From positions 288,120-352,119 of the forward strand of contig DJXW01000016.1 in NCBI GenBank assembly GCA_002449845.1: a DNA stretch of 64,000 nt, given 5' to 3'. Source of the stretch: Prevotella sp. UBA6994. GTDB taxonomy: Bacteria > Bacteroidota > Bacteroidia > Bacteroidales > Bacteroidaceae. A program made the position numbers and the translations under genes. Below are positions 31,682-40,284 of the stretch, one piece after another; the first letter of the stretch is position 1; each line of letters opens with the position of its first letter. Under the pieces are notes generated by a model that was given only the letters and a program-made list of their open reading frames with translations, searched no databases and was not told the origin of the DNA.

Positions 31682-32569
31682 TTATAAGATGATTCTTGTC
31701 TTTTGGTAGTTATTGCGAAACACTTTTGGCGTACAACCTTTTTTACGTTTGAAGATACGGTTGAAATTGCTTAGGTTATTAAAGCCACAATTATAGCTGA
31801 TTTCTGAGATACTAAGGTTGGTGTCAACAAGCATTCGGGAAGCAAAGCCAAGACGAATGTCAATAATGTAATCACTCAGTTTCTTGCCAGTATGGATCTT
31901 GAAAAAACGACTGAAAGCACTTGGGCTCAAGCCAGCTATACTGGCAAGAACTGACAAACGTATCTCGTCACGGTAATTATCGTTGATGTAATTCTTCACT
32001 TTCATGATTTGCTTACTGTCATCTTTATCTATTATCTTTGAATAACTGGATGACGCAAGTGTATGACTTCCATCACATTTAGACAGTTCATACAATATGG
32101 TAAGGAATTGGGTTACAGCATAAAAACTATCCTTGATAGAACTTAAACTGTTGAGCATGGGATAAACTTTCATGATGGCACTCAAAGGGAAACATAAGCC
32201 TTTTTTGGCCTCGTCCATCATCTTACGAATGCTGTTGAAGGGATTTCTACTGAAGAAATTATCATCGTTCAGATGAAAATAAAACTGAATAGTAATCTCT
32301 CTGATATTATCACTCGCGCATTTATATTGTTCCCAAACATGTTCCAAGTCTGGACTGGTGATTAACACCAAATCATAATTGCCAATCACCTCACTGGAAT
32401 CTCCAACTATACGACGTACTCCCGAAGCATTCTCAACGAAATTGAGTTCAAAAACTTCATGATTATGAATGGGATAAGTAAATTCCTTTTTCCTTCTGTC
32501 AGCGATGTATAACACATCCTTACTCATCAAGGGACTTATCTCATGTATAATGCGTCGCTCGTCAGCCAT
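31682..32569 (-). CDS. AraC-family transcriptional regulator
   Basis: A 295-residue protein with an N-terminal cupin-like sensor region (HNHEVFELNFVENASG, about 28-45) and a C-terminal AraC/XylS double helix-turn-helix (about 190-290: IRLSVLASIAGLSPSAFSRFFK, then ISEISYNCGFNNLSNFNRIFKRKKGCTP), the full family signature. It probably responds to a small metabolite. It follows dapA by 11 bases and converges on rubrerythrin with one base between stops. The ligand and targets cannot be told from sequence. Confidence 0.93.
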   Translation of the reverse strand: MADERRIIHEISPLMSKDVLYIADRRKKEFTYPIHNHEVFELNFVENASGVRRIVGDSSEVIGNYDLVLITSPDLEHVWEQYKCASDNIREITIQFYFHLNDDNFFSRNPFNSIRKMMDEAKKGLCFPLSAIMKVYPMLNSLSSIKDSFYAVTQFLTILYELSKCDGSHTLASSSYSKIIDKDDSKQIMKVKNYINDNYRDEIRLSVLASIAGLSPSAFSRFFKIHTGKKLSDYIIDIRLGFASRMLVDTNLSISEISYNCGFNNLSNFNRIFKRKKGCTPKVFRNNYQKTRIIL

Positions 32570-32580
32570 AGGGAGGAAAA

Positions 32581-33468
32581 TTAGATTCTAAGTTCCTTTA
32601 AGGTAGTTGCTATCTTTTGCATGGTGGTGATGCGAGTGGGCACCAAAGGCAAACGGAGTTCATTCTGAATCATTCCCATCTCGTGTAACAAAGCCTTCAC
32701 TCCTGCTGGATTACCATCAACAAACAACAAACTGTATAATTCCGTAAAACGATGATGAATCTTACGAGCTGGCTCATACTCTCCCCTAAACTCATATCTA
32801 ATCATTCGAGAAAATTCCTTGGGCAACGCATTTCCTATCACAGAAATCACACCCGCTGCGCCACTGGCTATCATGGGGAACGTTAAAGCATCGTCACCAC
32901 TGATGACATCAAAGCGAGATGGTTTGTTCTTGATAATCTCATCTACTTGCTCAAGACTTCCACTTGCTTCCTTGATGGCGACAATATTCTCGCAATCATT
33001 GGCCAAACGAACTGTTGTTTCTGCCTTGAGATTGATACCAGTTCTTCCAGGTACGTTATAGAGTACCACTGGTAACGGACTGGCTTGAGCTATAGCCTTG
33101 AAATGCTGATACAGTCCTTCTTGTGATGGTTTGTTGTAATAAGGACAAACACTCAGAACACCATCTATTCCACTCCAATCCGATGTCTTGAGTTCTTCCA
33201 CGACAGCAGCCGTATTGTTTCCACCACATCCCATCAATATTGGCAACTTTCCTTGGTTGATATCAATGACAAGTTGTTTGATCTTATCTTTCTCTTCTTT
33301 TGTCAAACAAGGTGTCTCTCCTGTAGTAGCTAATATACAAAAAAAGTCTGCACCATTATCCAACTGATATTCCACCAATCTTGCAAGTGCCTCGTAATCA
33401 ACGGAACTATCAGACTTGAAAGGAGTTATCAATGCTATACCTAAACCTTTGAAAATATTATTTGCCAT
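32581..33468 (-). CDS. dapA: 4-hydroxy-tetrahydrodipicolinate synthase
   Basis: A 295-residue TIM-barrel enzyme. It has LITPFKSDSSVDYEALARLV, the GTTGE-type motif ATTGETPCLT, the VCPYYNKPSQEGLYQHF region with the conserved Tyr, LYNVPGRTGINL, the Schiff-base Lys in NIVAIKEASGSL, and VISGDDALTFPMI. It condenses pyruvate and aspartate semialdehyde in the lysine/diaminopimelate pathway, which supplies peptidoglycan cross-links. A TAACTTTG -7 element lies about 33 bases upstream. The AraC gene follows closely. Confidence 0.95.
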   Translation of the reverse strand: MANNIFKGLGIALITPFKSDSSVDYEALARLVEYQLDNGADFFCILATTGETPCLTKEEKDKIKQLVIDINQGKLPILMGCGGNNTAAVVEELKTSDWSGIDGVLSVCPYYNKPSQEGLYQHFKAIAQASPLPVVLYNVPGRTGINLKAETTVRLANDCENIVAIKEASGSLEQVDEIIKNKPSRFDVISGDDALTFPMIASGAAGVISVIGNALPKEFSRMIRYEFRGEYEPARKIHHRFTELYSLLFVDGNPAGVKALLHEMGMIQNELRLPLVPTRITTMQKIATTLKELRI

Positions 33469-33500
33469 GATTTTTCGTGTTATCGCTCTCTTAACGGTTG

Positions 33501-33508
33501 CAAAGTTA
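33501..33508 (-). promoter_or_regulatory. -7 element of dapA
   Basis: Minus-strand TAACTTTG matches TAnnTTTG 33 bases before the dapA ATG; there is no clear -33. Confidence 0.45.
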
Positions 33509-33600
33509 CGATTAAAAAATGAAATTGTAACATAAATGACTCAAAATTTTCGCACAATGCTATATTTTGAAAACTATACGTAGCAAAAAGACTTATTTCA

Positions 33601-34518
33601 TTACTTACTGCCAATATAGAGGAATAACATTCCCAATAACACGATGCAAAGGTCTAAAATCTTGCTCTTTAAGTTCTTCTCATGGAATATCAAAGCGCCG
33701 AACAAGAAACTGACTATCACTGAACCACGTCGAATCATGCTTACTATACTTATCATGGCTCCCTCTAAACTCAATGAATAAAAGTAAACGAAATCGGCAG
33801 CACTTAAAAACACACTGATAAACACGATGCTCCAATGCCAATGAAAGGGAGTGTTCTTGTGCCTTGTTGGCCACCATAACAGTATCAACATCAATCCCAT
33901 CAAGAAACATTGATAAATATTATACCAACTTTGCACCATCATACACTCCAACCCTACTCCACCATCTGATGGTGAAGCCATTAGATACTTGTCGTACAAA
34001 CCACTGATTGCACCTAACACGGCAGCCGCAACGATAAAGTACACCCACTTATCATGTTTAAAGTCTATTCCTTCCTTTTTCCCACTTCTGCTGAGCATGA
34101 AAAAAGAAATAACGGCAAGCCCCACTCCAATCCATTGATACATATTCAATCGTTCACCAAATATGAGCATCGCACCGATCAACACCATCACTGGGCGCGT
34201 GGCATTAATAGGTCCCACGATTGTCAATGGTAAATGCTTCATCCCGAAATAGCCGAATATCCATGAGGAAAGTACGATAAGACTTTTCAATACGATATAA
34301 CGATGCAATTCCCATCCGCCTGACTGAACGTGGAATATGCTTTCATCAAGAACATGTGTTGTGGATGATAAAAGTATAAACGGGAGAAATATCAACGAAG
34401 AAAACAACGTATTAAGAAACAATACCGGAATGACGGCATTGCCTTGTAATGCTTCTTTCTTAAAAGAATCATAGCATCCTAATAAAGTTGCCGATAAAAA
34501 AGCTAAAATTAACCACAT
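33601..34518 (-). CDS. EamA/DMT-superfamily transporter
   Basis: A 305-residue membrane protein with about ten hydrophobic helices and the internal duplication of EamA transporters. The first half ends with GPINATRPVMVLIGAMLIFGERLNMYQWIGVGL; the second has MISIVSMIRRGSVIVSFLFGALIFHEKNLKSKILDL (both read in parts). These permeases move small metabolites or drugs; the substrate is unknown. It follows truA by 29 bases, last in the sigma-factor block. Confidence 0.87.
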   Translation of the reverse strand: MWLILAFLSATLLGCYDSFKKEALQGNAVIPVLFLNTLFSSLIFLPFILLSSTTHVLDESIFHVQSGGWELHRYIVLKSLIVLSSWIFGYFGMKHLPLTIVGPINATRPVMVLIGAMLIFGERLNMYQWIGVGLAVISFFMLSRSGKKEGIDFKHDKWVYFIVAAAVLGAISGLYDKYLMASPSDGGVGLECMMVQSWYNIYQCFLMGLMLILLWWPTRHKNTPFHWHWSIVFISVFLSAADFVYFYSLSLEGAMISIVSMIRRGSVIVSFLFGALIFHEKNLKSKILDLCIVLLGMLFLYIGSK

Positions 34519-34547
34519 CCTGAAATCAATTATTATCCATAAACCAA

Positions 34548-35282
34548 TTATTGGTATGAAACATCTTCTAAGAACAAGGCGTGACCGGGCATACTCTCAC
34601 CTGCCGCTGTTCTTGTCTTATTTTCTACTATCTGCTTAAAATCTTCTAAATCTATGCGATGTCTGCCCACATCAATGAGTGTTCCCACCACGGCACGAAC
34701 CATATTCCGCAAAAACCTATTTGCTGTTATTTCAAAATACCATGTTGTGGGTGATGTCTGGTGCCATTGGGCATGAGTAACGTGACATATTGTAGTCTTC
34801 ACATCAGCTCCCGTCTTGCAAAAAGATGCAAAATCATCTTGCGTTAACAAGAAACGAGCCGCCTCGTTCATGGCATCAAAGTCTAAATCGTAATGTGTCT
34901 CACAGGAATACGCCCTACAAAAAGGGTCTTTGTGCGTATGTATATAATAATGGTAGGTTCTGGATGTAGCACTGAAACGTGCGTGCATGTCGTCACCTAC
35001 CCTTTCAATCTTTTCCACGGCAATGTCTCTCGGAAGGATTCTGTTCATGCGATATGCTGTCTGTTTCAGATTCAACAATTCCTCAACATCAAAATGAGCT
35101 ACCATCTTTCTTGCATGAACGCCGGCATCTGTCCTACCTGCTCCAACAATCTCTATAGGTTGGCGCAACAAGGTGGATAAAGCGCGTTGAAGTTCCGCTT
35201 GAACGGAACTTCCATTAGGCTGAACTTGCCAACCATGATAGTTGGTGCCATCATAACTAAGATGTATGAAATACCTCGCCAA
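34548..35282 (-). CDS. truA: tRNA pseudouridine(38-40) synthase
   Basis: A 244-residue protein with the TruA motifs YDGTNYHGWQVQPNGSSVQ, the catalytic-Asp motif GAGRTDAGVHARKMVAHF, HARFSATSRTYHYYI, and FLRNMVRAVVGTLIDVGR. It converts uridines 38-40 of tRNA anticodon arms to pseudouridine. Its ATG abuts the stop of the Spy-like gene, so it appears to be cotranscribed with the envelope-stress module. Confidence 0.95.
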   Translation of the reverse strand: MARYFIHLSYDGTNYHGWQVQPNGSSVQAELQRALSTLLRQPIEIVGAGRTDAGVHARKMVAHFDVEELLNLKQTAYRMNRILPRDIAVEKIERVGDDMHARFSATSRTYHYYIHTHKDPFCRAYSCETHYDLDFDAMNEAARFLLTQDDFASFCKTGADVKTTICHVTHAQWHQTSPTTWYFEITANRFLRNMVRAVVGTLIDVGRHRIDLEDFKQIVENKTRTAAGESMPGHALFLEDVSYQ

Positions 35283-35732
35283 TTACTTCTTTCCCCAATC
35301 GCGTTTTGCTGCTCTTTTAAATGCCTGACGATGAAAATTATCCTCAGCATTGATAATCAAAAACACTTTACTTGCTGGCAATATTTTCATAAACTGATTG
35401 TGATAAGTCTGTTGTAATTCCTTGATTTGCACATCCAGTTTGTCTCGTTCCTGTATCACTTTCTTGCAAGCACTCTCGTCACTGATGTCCGCATGCCTAC
35501 ATCTACGCAATTGATCAAAGAGTGAGCGTTGCTCTTTTTGCATTTCCTTATATAATGGAAAGAATGCTGCTGCCTCTGTGGGTGTCAATCCTGCCGACGT
35601 GGTAATGAATTGCTCAAGCTCTGCCTCAAAACGGGCAGGGTCAAACTTTTGCCTGGGATTTTGCGCTTGTAATGGCGCAACACCCATAAACAACATTAGC
35701 AATACAGAAAATAATGTCAATTGTTTCTTCAT
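35283..35732 (-). CDS. Secreted Spy/CpxP-like periplasmic protein
   Basis: A 149-residue protein with signal peptide MKKQLTLFSVLLMLFMGVAPLQAQ and a mainly helical, charged mature part. It has LTPTEAAAFFPLYKEMQKEQ, reminiscent of the LTxEQ-type motifs in Spy/CpxP heavy-metal-sensor-like proteins, and a helical hairpin around Cys residues (LRRCRHADISDESACKKV). Family members are periplasmic chaperones or stress sensors. It lies 18 bases after the anti-sigma gene. The family call is tentative. Confidence 0.65.
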   Translation of the reverse strand: MKKQLTLFSVLLMLFMGVAPLQAQNPRQKFDPARFEAELEQFITTSAGLTPTEAAAFFPLYKEMQKEQRSLFDQLRRCRHADISDESACKKVIQERDKLDVQIKELQQTYHNQFMKILPASKVFLIINAEDNFHRQAFKRAAKRDWGKK

Positions 35733-35750
35733 TTCTTCTTTCCTCTATTA

Positions 35751-36110
35751 TTAATGTTCTGAAACATAAGCGTACATATCCAAATTATCCATCATCGTAT
35801 AATCTGCCGCCTCATCGATGGCAGAATAAGATGTCGTATTTTGCGCTGCGGTAAATTGCTTATTCTCCGTATTCTCTGAAGAATGCAAATACATCCCCAC
35901 ACTGAAGATTGCCACACAAATACTTGCAGCAGCAATGGCAAGGGGACGATAGAGATGCCATTTACTGGGACGCATCTCAATGACACGTGCCTCTTCTTCT
36001 GGCAATTTCTCCATTAGATCTTTGACGAATCCATCGAAATAGCCATCAGGCACTTTGAAAGGCTGAGCTTTTCCAAATTTCTTCTCCAAAAAGAATGTTT
36101 CCTTCTCCAT
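35751..36110 (-). CDS. Single-pass membrane protein, putative anti-sigma factor
   Basis: A 119-residue protein with a cytoplasmic N-terminus (about 1-52, containing FKVPDGYFDGFVKDLMEKLP, a motif often seen next to Bacteroidetes ECF sigma factors). One membrane helix follows (LAIAAASICVAIFSVGMYL, about 56-75), then a short acidic periplasmic tail. Being encoded 44 bases after an ECF sigma gene, it probably restrains that sigma factor. It has no recognised zinc anti-sigma motif. Confidence 0.7.
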   Translation of the reverse strand: MEKETFFLEKKFGKAQPFKVPDGYFDGFVKDLMEKLPEEEARVIEMRPSKWHLYRPLAIAAASICVAIFSVGMYLHSSENTENKQFTAAQNTTSYSAIDEAADYTMMDNLDMYAYVSEH

Positions 36111-36154
36111 TGTTGTTATGTTTTGTATATTTGACGCAAAATTATATCAAAAGT

Positions 36155-36700
36155 TTAATCGCGATTCTTAAAAAATTCAGTTATTTTCTTTACCGCCAAG
36201 TGATAACTGGCCTTTAACGCCCCTTCACTCGTGCCCAAGAGCTTGCTAATCTCGGAATATTTCATCTCATCATAATATCTCAACGTGAAGACCATACGCT
36301 GAACCTCTGGCAACCGAGATATGGCTTCTTGCAATTGGGCCTGTGTCTCGTCGCCATCGAAATACTCGTCTGCCATCAACTTGTTTGCCACGCTTAAATC
36401 CTCGTCTGAACTCAAGAAAGAAGAAGCCTTCTGCTTACGGACAAAATCCAACGACTCATTGATGGCTATACGATAGAGCCACGTAGAGAATTTCGACTTG
36501 CTCTGAAACTCATCAAGGTTGGTCCATGCCTTGATAAACACGTTTTGCATCACGTCGTTGGCATCATCATGATTCAATACGATACGGCGAATCTTCCAAT
36601 AAAGCGGTTCGCTATATTGGCGCACAACCATCGTAAACGCCTGACGTCTGGTCTTCGGGTCAGATAGTTGTTCCATCATCATTTTCTCGTCGTATGCCAT
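36155..36700 (-). CDS. ECF-type RNA polymerase sigma factor
   Basis: A 181-residue protein with sigma-70 region 2 (LYWKIRRIVLNHDDANDVMQNVFIKAW, then FSTWLYRIAINESLDFVRK) and region 4 (LPEVQRMVFTLRYYDEMKYSEISKLLGTSEGALKASYHLAVKKI, in parts). It has no regions 1 or 3, so it is an ECF sigma factor that would direct RNA polymerase to stress promoters. It lies 12 bases after the L,D-transpeptidase and before the anti-sigma and Spy-like genes, suggesting cell-envelope stress control. Confidence 0.94.
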   Translation of the reverse strand: MAYDEKMMMEQLSDPKTRRQAFTMVVRQYSEPLYWKIRRIVLNHDDANDVMQNVFIKAWTNLDEFQSKSKFSTWLYRIAINESLDFVRKQKASSFLSSDEDLSVANKLMADEYFDGDETQAQLQEAISRLPEVQRMVFTLRYYDEMKYSEISKLLGTSEGALKASYHLAVKKITEFFKNRD

Positions 36701-36712
36701 CTTTTATCTCTT

Positions 36713-38308
36713 TTACATGTAATTACGCAAATGCCCTGTCATTACCTTATCATAGCCATACACGTCTTTGTATTCCTTCAGTTCTCCTTTCTCGTCGGGG
36801 AAGATGGTATAATATAATATGTAAACAGGAACTTCTGGCGTTACCTCCAACGAACGAATGATCTTGTCCTTGTCGAGAGTGTCTTTTCTTTCCACCACTT
36901 CCCCTGTCTCTGGGTCAACGTACGTACCTACTTCTTTCTTACTTACGTCTGCGGTCATGGAATACTCTATTTTCTCAATGGTGTTCTTATCCTTGTCTTT
37001 CAACATGAACACTGCCAAGTCGAAAGGTTTTTGCACACGGACACATCCATGAGACGCGCCACGGTAGTCTCTGCCAAATGCTCCAGGCGATGAAGTATCA
37101 TGCAAGAACACGGAAAACTGATTGTCAAACCTGAAGATGATTCTTCCCAATGAGTTTCCCTTACCACCTTCTTGTACGACCATGTAATTGCCACTCTTCA
37201 GCATACTCCACGAAACCTTATAGGGCTCTATGCGTTTCCCCGTTTTACGGTTGCGAATGAAATAGCGATGGTTGTCAAACCATTGCTTATTTCCTGCATG
37301 ACGTACAATCTCCTTTTCCACAATACTCTTGGGGATAATCCATTGGGGATTCATTTCCATGCGTTTGATCTTACTCGTAAGCAAAGGGGTCTTGGTTTTA
37401 TATTTGCCACAAACCACACGCATAGCCAGTACATCGGAACCATCATGCGCATACAACTGGAAGGCTGGCACATTGACCAATACATATTTGTCGGGAAAGG
37501 TCTTAGAGTCTTTCATCCGCCACCTGCATCTCTCTAAATTGCAAACCAACTTGTTCTTCTCATCACCACCAATCTTCTCGTCACCCAATCGTGCCAACAA
37601 CTTATTATATAATGAGTCATTGGGCTGTATGTCTTTCAGGAAATCTCCTAAACAATGATGCTGAACTTTGGAAATAGCCAACTGATAAAATCCACTTGAC
37701 GGATGTTCGATAGGTACGTCAAACAAAATCTCATAACAGATGGAGTCACAACCATTATTTTTGACTTGTTCTTTCTCGTCTATCCTATTCAACAAATGTG
37801 TGGGATTCACAAAGCCATAACGCTGCCCTGCAGAGTATCTCAAAAAGGCTTTCGTCAAATTATACTCTAACCGCGCCATCACTTGGTTGATGTCTATCGT
37901 ATCTCCGTCATCGATGAAATCCAACTGTCGAATACGTTGTAAGTCTTTGTCAATCTGTGGTATGGCAAACTTCTTCTTATCGAAGCCCATTCGTTCCACC
38001 ATGCCCAGATACTCCATCAACGTGTCTGCCCGTTGGTCTAACCCCTGTCGGTCTATCCACAAAAAGTCTCCGCCGTCCAGGTAATACCCACGGGTGCGAT
38101 AATCCGCAATCATGGAATCGTTGTCTTGCCTCACCAGATTTCTTATATATTTTCGTATCTTGTGAGAGTTCAAGGCATAGCTCGAACTCTTCATATCTTC
38201 GAGGGCTTGCAAATCAACCTTCTGATATGGATTTACAATATTATCATGGCACGATTGCAAGAACAATGCCATCAATAACAATCCCAAAACATGTTTAAGG
38301 AAAGTCAC
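36713..38308 (-). CDS. L,D-transpeptidase (YcbB/LdtD-like) lipoprotein
   Basis: A 531-residue lipoprotein with signal MTFLKHVLGLLLMALFLQSC and a long N-terminal region. The C-terminal YkuD domain has FLHDTSSPGAFGRDYRGASHGCVRVQKPFDLAVFML, read in parts, with the catalytic SHGCVR Cys. Size and layout resemble YcbB-type murein L,D-transpeptidases, which make 3-3 cross-links or attach proteins to peptidoglycan. The domain before YkuD has a PIPKS-like motif (PQWIIPKSIVEKEI). It follows the small sorting-domain-like gene by nine bases and precedes the sigma gene by 12. Confidence 0.9.
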   Translation of the reverse strand: MTFLKHVLGLLLMALFLQSCHDNIVNPYQKVDLQALEDMKSSSYALNSHKIRKYIRNLVRQDNDSMIADYRTRGYYLDGGDFLWIDRQGLDQRADTLMEYLGMVERMGFDKKKFAIPQIDKDLQRIRQLDFIDDGDTIDINQVMARLEYNLTKAFLRYSAGQRYGFVNPTHLLNRIDEKEQVKNNGCDSICYEILFDVPIEHPSSGFYQLAISKVQHHCLGDFLKDIQPNDSLYNKLLARLGDEKIGGDEKNKLVCNLERCRWRMKDSKTFPDKYVLVNVPAFQLYAHDGSDVLAMRVVCGKYKTKTPLLTSKIKRMEMNPQWIIPKSIVEKEIVRHAGNKQWFDNHRYFIRNRKTGKRIEPYKVSWSMLKSGNYMVVQEGGKGNSLGRIIFRFDNQFSVFLHDTSSPGAFGRDYRGASHGCVRVQKPFDLAVFMLKDKDKNTIEKIEYSMTADVSKKEVGTYVDPETGEVVERKDTLDKDKIIRSLEVTPEVPVYILYYTIFPDEKGELKEYKDVYGYDKVMTGHLRNYM

Positions 38309-38317
38309 AAGAAGTTT

Positions 38318-38632
38318 TTATCTAATAGAGATTTTGCGTACGACCTTGCCTACTTTTACGATGTAGCATCCTTTTTGTAAATTCAACTCGTAACGCTTGT
38401 CAATGCCATCTACCTTGATGCTCATCACACGAACGCCTGCCACATTATATATATATAATGTCTGTCCAGCGGCATTTGTCACATGCATCGTAGATTCTAC
38501 CACAGATATTCCTATCGTCTGAGCCTGGGGCAATTCTGTTTCGATAATTTCTATGGCTGCATTGGCGTGGGTCACAGGGAGTCCCAACATCAATGCACTG
38601 GCTAATGTTATTTTAAGTATGGATTTTATCAT
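38318..38632 (-). CDS. Stand-alone T9SS C-terminal-domain-like secreted protein
   Basis: A 104-residue protein with a signal peptide (MIKSILKITLASALMLGLPVTHANA). The rest, TMHVTNAAGQTLYIYNVAGVRVM and LQKGCYIVKVGKVVRKISIR, matches the type A C-terminal sorting domain of type IX secretion (typical pattern: V..A.G..L.IY...G..V, then L..G.YIV.VG). Normally that domain is the tail of a large cargo; here there is no cargo. It may be a surface protein of its own, a decoy or regulator of the secretion machine, or a remnant. It is first in the L,D-transpeptidase/sigma block. Confidence 0.65.
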   Translation of the reverse strand: MIKSILKITLASALMLGLPVTHANAAIEIIETELPQAQTIGISVVESTMHVTNAAGQTLYIYNVAGVRVMSIKVDGIDKRYELNLQKGCYIVKVGKVVRKISIR

Positions 38633-38716
38633 GACGTATACGTTTTATTTGTTGCAAAGATAAGAAATTTCAAGTAAAATATGTGTTCAAATCAAGACAA
38701 AAATCATGATTTAATA

Positions 38717-39634
38717 TTATTTAACGTCAAAACACATGCCTTCCTCTGTCAATGTGGTGTTTTTGAATATTTGCCGTGCCTCTTCAAGGATGCTTGATTC
38801 GTCATTATAACGAGCACTGTAATGTCCTAACAACAAATGGCCCGCATGTGAGTCTCTTGCCACCATAGCGGCTTGCTCCCCCGTGCTGTGGTAGTAACTT
38901 ATTGCCCTATCCTCATTCGTCTTGTCATACGTGCTTTCATGATAAATCACGTTCACATCTTGCAAAAGTTGGTGTAGTTGCGGCATATATTTCGTGTCGC
39001 TGCAAAAGGCATAGCTCCTTGGCTTATCGGCAGGGGTAGTCAGTTTGGTATAAGGTATCACCTCACCGTCTGGACTCACCCAATCCATTCCCATCTTGAT
39101 ATTCCCGAACTGGCTCTGAGACACTCCATAAAAGTCAACCATTTCACGATTGATATGGGGCAACGTGGGTTTCTCCCTAAAAAGGAATCCGCAACAGTTG
39201 ACACGGTGTTCCAGCGGAATCGACTCTATCGTCAGACTTCTGTCTTCATAGATAATCTTGTGCTTGCTGGTATCTACCGCATGAAACTCCACCTTGTAGC
39301 TCATTCCATTACAAAACATGTCTAATTGAGCATGGAGCAAAGGTTCATATTCTCCTGGAGCATAGATGTGTATGGGGGCGGTGCGACCCAACAAGCCAAA
39401 GGTGGAAAGCATACCTATTAACCCAAAGCAATGGTCGCCATGTAAATGCGAAATGAAAACGCTGGTGATACGATTAAAATGAATGTGGGAGCGACGGAGA
39501 GACAACTGAACGCCCTCTCCACAATCCAACATAAACATCTTCCCGCGTATCTCTACTATTTGCGACGTGGGTTGATGCTTGTAGGTGGGCAATGCGCTTC
39601 CACAACCTAATATATGTATCTTAAACGGTTCCAC
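38717..39634 (-). CDS. rnz: Ribonuclease Z
   Basis: A 305-residue metallo-beta-lactamase-fold nuclease with the zinc motif SHLHGDHCFG (His63, His65, Asp67, His68), FMLDCGEGVQ, the HIYAPGEYE region, SIPLEHRVNCCGF, SDTKYMPQL, YHESTY and HYSARY. It removes 3' trailers from tRNA precursors, needed because the tRNA here lacks an encoded CCA. The start codon is GTG (39632-39634), overlapping by one base the TAG stop of the upstream lipoprotein gene, so translation is probably coupled. Confidence 0.94.
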   Translation of the reverse strand: MEPFKIHILGCGSALPTYKHQPTSQIVEIRGKMFMLDCGEGVQLSLRRSHIHFNRITSVFISHLHGDHCFGLIGMLSTFGLLGRTAPIHIYAPGEYEPLLHAQLDMFCNGMSYKVEFHAVDTSKHKIIYEDRSLTIESIPLEHRVNCCGFLFREKPTLPHINREMVDFYGVSQSQFGNIKMGMDWVSPDGEVIPYTKLTTPADKPRSYAFCSDTKYMPQLHQLLQDVNVIYHESTYDKTNEDRAISYYHSTGEQAAMVARDSHAGHLLLGHYSARYNDESSILEEARQIFKNTTLTEEGMCFDVK

Positions 39635-40209
39635 TATTTCTGTCGTTTGTAGGCAAATATGCCTCTGCTATTCTCTAAGTAAAGACTGTCTGCACCTAAC
39701 ATATTGATGTTGAACGTGTCTGAATTAAGCAGCAACTTGCCGTTTAAGATCTTCCATGAAGTCCAAGGATTCGATTCAGCCGTGATGCTCGACTCCACTA
39801 CTCCTCCTTCTTGTATCTCGAAGTTCTTGTCAAGACTCGTCCACTTGCCCATCAGCGTTGTCAAGTTCAGCACTTGCGTTGCCACCAGTCCTTCCTGCGT
39901 GTTCTTACCGATCACCGCCATGCGGTCACCTACGAGCAAGCCACCTTGAATGTCGGCATCTTCCTCTACCATCATCGTAAACATCAGGGTATCACCCACA
40001 TCGGTAATGAGTTGCAGGGTGTGCATGGCTGTAGCCTCTCCGCACGTGCCATATACCGTTGAGTCTGTTTCCATCACCAATTCTTCTTGGGCGACGCTGT
40101 CGCTATCCACTTCTGGCGCAGTTTGTTTCGTCTCATGGCAACCTGTTATCATCACCATTGCCATACATATTACGATAAAAGACAATCCTAACTTTCTCAT
40201 CGTTGTCAT
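39634..40209 (-). CDS. Hypothetical lipoprotein upstream of rnz
   Basis: A 191-residue protein with a lipobox MVMITGC near residue 23. The mature part is acidic and beta-rich. Its second half (LMGKWTSLDKNFEIQEGGV, then SWKILNGKLLLNSDTFNINMLGADSLYL) looks lipocalin-like. I know no function. Two in-frame ATGs (codons 1 and 4) are possible. Its stop overlaps the rnz GTG by one base, so the pair is one operon; upstream is a 22-bp repeat array. Confidence 0.7.
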   Translation of the reverse strand: MTTMRKLGLSFIVICMAMVMITGCHETKQTAPEVDSDSVAQEELVMETDSTVYGTCGEATAMHTLQLITDVGDTLMFTMMVEEDADIQGGLLVGDRMAVIGKNTQEGLVATQVLNLTTLMGKWTSLDKNFEIQEGGVVESSITAESNPWTSWKILNGKLLLNSDTFNINMLGADSLYLENSRGIFAYKRQK

Positions 40210-40220
40210 ATTTATTATAT

Positions 40221-40284
40221 GTAAACACTATCTTTCCTACACGCAAACATATCCTTTACCTCACGCAAACACTATCTTTCACGT
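40221..40284. repeat. Tandem array of three 22-bp units overlapping the mazG stop
   Basis: GTAAACACTATCTTTC (40221), GCAAACATATCCTTTA (40243) and GCAAACACTATCTTTC (40265) are spaced exactly 22 bases apart, joined by CTACAC / CTCAC. The last unit runs into mazG: its reverse complement CGTGAAAGATAG contains the final codons and TAG stop of that gene. Period and layout match the other arrays of this window; the unit sequence is different. Confidence 0.7.
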
